Assembly: GCA_013138675.1 (NCBI GenBank)
Contig: WTCH01000251.1
Location: 1-15,111 of the forward strand
Reading direction: 5' to 3'
DNA: 15,111 nt
DNA from: Woeseiaceae bacterium
Lineage (GTDB): Bacteria > Pseudomonadota > Gammaproteobacteria > Steroidobacterales > Woeseiaceae
Shown here: positions 14,317 through 15,111 of the stretch, piece by piece
How positions within the stretch are numbered: position 1 is the stretch's first letter
Layout: each line of letters starts with the position of its first letter
Position numbers and translations under genes: made by a program
The notes under the pieces: generated by a model
What the model saw: only the letters and a program-made list of their open reading frames with translations
Databases searched by the model: none
What the model was told of the DNA's origin: nothing

Positions 14317-15111
14317 CTACTGTTCCCAGACTACGCCGAGGGAATAGCGTGTGCGGTCGTATTCGATACGGGTATCGGTCGAGGCGGTCTCGCGGTACAC
14401 AAGTTCAGCGACGAGCTTTAATCGCTTCGTCATACGAAAGGTCGCGAGAAACTCGCCGTCGATCGACTCGAGTGTCTTCGGGCCGGCAACCGGGTTGTTA
14501 AACGCAAACGCATTCGGATAGTCGTAAACGCGATAGTAGGTGTTCAACTCGAGATCGAAGCGCCGGCCCGGGGACCAGTGAAACTCGAAGCTGTATGCGT
14601 CACGCCTGAAATCGTTGTAACCGACATAGCGGTCTTGCCGATCCGTCAGCTCATAGCCAAAGCCGAACCAGACGTCATCGGTAATGCGCTGCCGTGCGAG
14701 CAATCCGAATTCCAGATAGTCGTAACGCAGCGCCGGGTTGGTGATCAGCTGATTGCCATTAAGATCGTAGGAGGGTCGACTGCTGAAACGCCGGCTCGAT
14801 TTCTCGACCGTAAAGCGCAAGAGAGAACTTGAAGCGAACTTGTACTGCACATTGCCGCCGAACACGAAGTACTCATGATCGTATTCGGGAACGAGTTCCG
14901 CATCTTCGTAGTCCCACAACTGGCCTTTCATGCGCAGGCCAAACGAGAAATCGCCAAAGCCCTGGATGACCGACAGCTCGGGTCCATAGCGCTTGTAATT
15001 CATGCGGTCATCGATTTCCTGGCCGCCCGAGGTCCTGGGGTTACCTGTGTCCGGATCGGTATAGACCTCATCATGCTGCGCAATGGTGAATGCGCTGTAG
15101 ACGCGACTGCG
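14317..15111 (-). CDS. Probable outer-membrane beta-barrel protein, C-terminal part
   Basis: The reading frame is open without a stop from the TAG at 14317 to the right edge (264 residues), so the gene begins outside the window; the first Met inside (15003) is internal. I do not recognise the family. The sequence is made of alternating short polar and hydrophobic stretches rich in Tyr, Phe, Trp, Arg and Asp, such as YDYLEFGLLARQRITDDVWFGFGYEL and FDLELNTYYRVYDYP, which is typical of antiparallel strands of an outer-membrane barrel. The end, RYSLGVVWEQ, resembles a barrel-assembly signal strand, though it stops two residues after the Trp. No signal peptide can be assessed. Porins and exopolysaccharide-export barrels are possibilities. 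Confidence 0.65.
   Translation of the reverse strand, partial: RSRVYSAFTIAQHDEVYTDPDTGNPRTSGGQEIDDRMNYKRYGPELSVIQGFGDFSFGLRMKGQLWDYEDAELVPEYDHEYFVFGGNVQYKFASSSLLRFTVEKSSRRFSSRPSYDLNGNQLITNPALRYDYLEFGLLARQRITDDVWFGFGYELTDRQDRYVGYNDFRRDAYSFEFHWSPGRRFDLELNTYYRVYDYPNAFAFNNPVAGPKTLESIDGEFLATFRMTKRLKLVAELVYRETASTDTRIEYDRTRYSLGVVWEQ

Overview
The window reads as a chromosomal stretch of a moderately GC-rich gammaproteobacterium, probably free-living and possibly marine. UvrD (720 aa), TrkA (458 aa) and TrkH (483 aa) match the Escherichia coli proteins in length and motif order. Several transporters belong to cation-coupled families (POT, SstT, TRAP), and REP sequences of the GTAG class, known from Pseudomonas and Xanthomonadales, are present. 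The exact genus cannot be read from the sequence. No RNA genes, CRISPR arrays, insertion sequences or phage genes were seen.

Layout: (1) 1-2623, minus strand: a proton-coupled peptide transporter followed 25 nt later by a lipoprotein M2-family peptidyl-dipeptidase that runs off the left edge; together they form a plausible peptide cleavage and uptake unit. (2) 2740-4673, minus strand: dtd, tatA, tatB, tatC, i.e. D-aminoacyl-tRNA proofreading plus the complete twin-arginine translocase. A symmetric REP palindrome supplies the tatC stop codon. (3) 4674-4998: a 325-bp divergent intergenic region with a candidate dtd promoter, a structured plus-strand segment ending in a good intrinsic terminator, two similar 13-bp dyads within a long inverted repeat, and a candidate promoter for the rightward genes. 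(4) 4999-7296, plus strand: a TRAP solute-binding lipoprotein with a Tat-type signal, abutting an SstT serine/threonine:sodium symporter. (5) 7293-14231, minus strand: uvrD, trkA, trkH, dctQ, dctM. The first gap is 51 nt, and trkA to dctM are tightly packed. dctM meets sstT tail to tail in a shared CTAG. (6) 14241-14306: an inverted pair of REPs just upstream of uvrD. (7) 14317-15111, minus strand: the C-terminal part of a probable outer-membrane beta-barrel protein I cannot name.

How the parts fit: the TRAP transporter is split. The binding protein sits in a rightward unit with sstT, while both membrane subunits sit in the opposing leftward unit behind the Trk potassium system. The binding protein carries a twin-arginine lipoprotein signal and lies next to the tat genes. 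I found no clearly new multi-gene system. The least explained material is the structured intergenic region at 4674-4998, the REP palindromes placed at gene boundaries, and the split TRAP locus.
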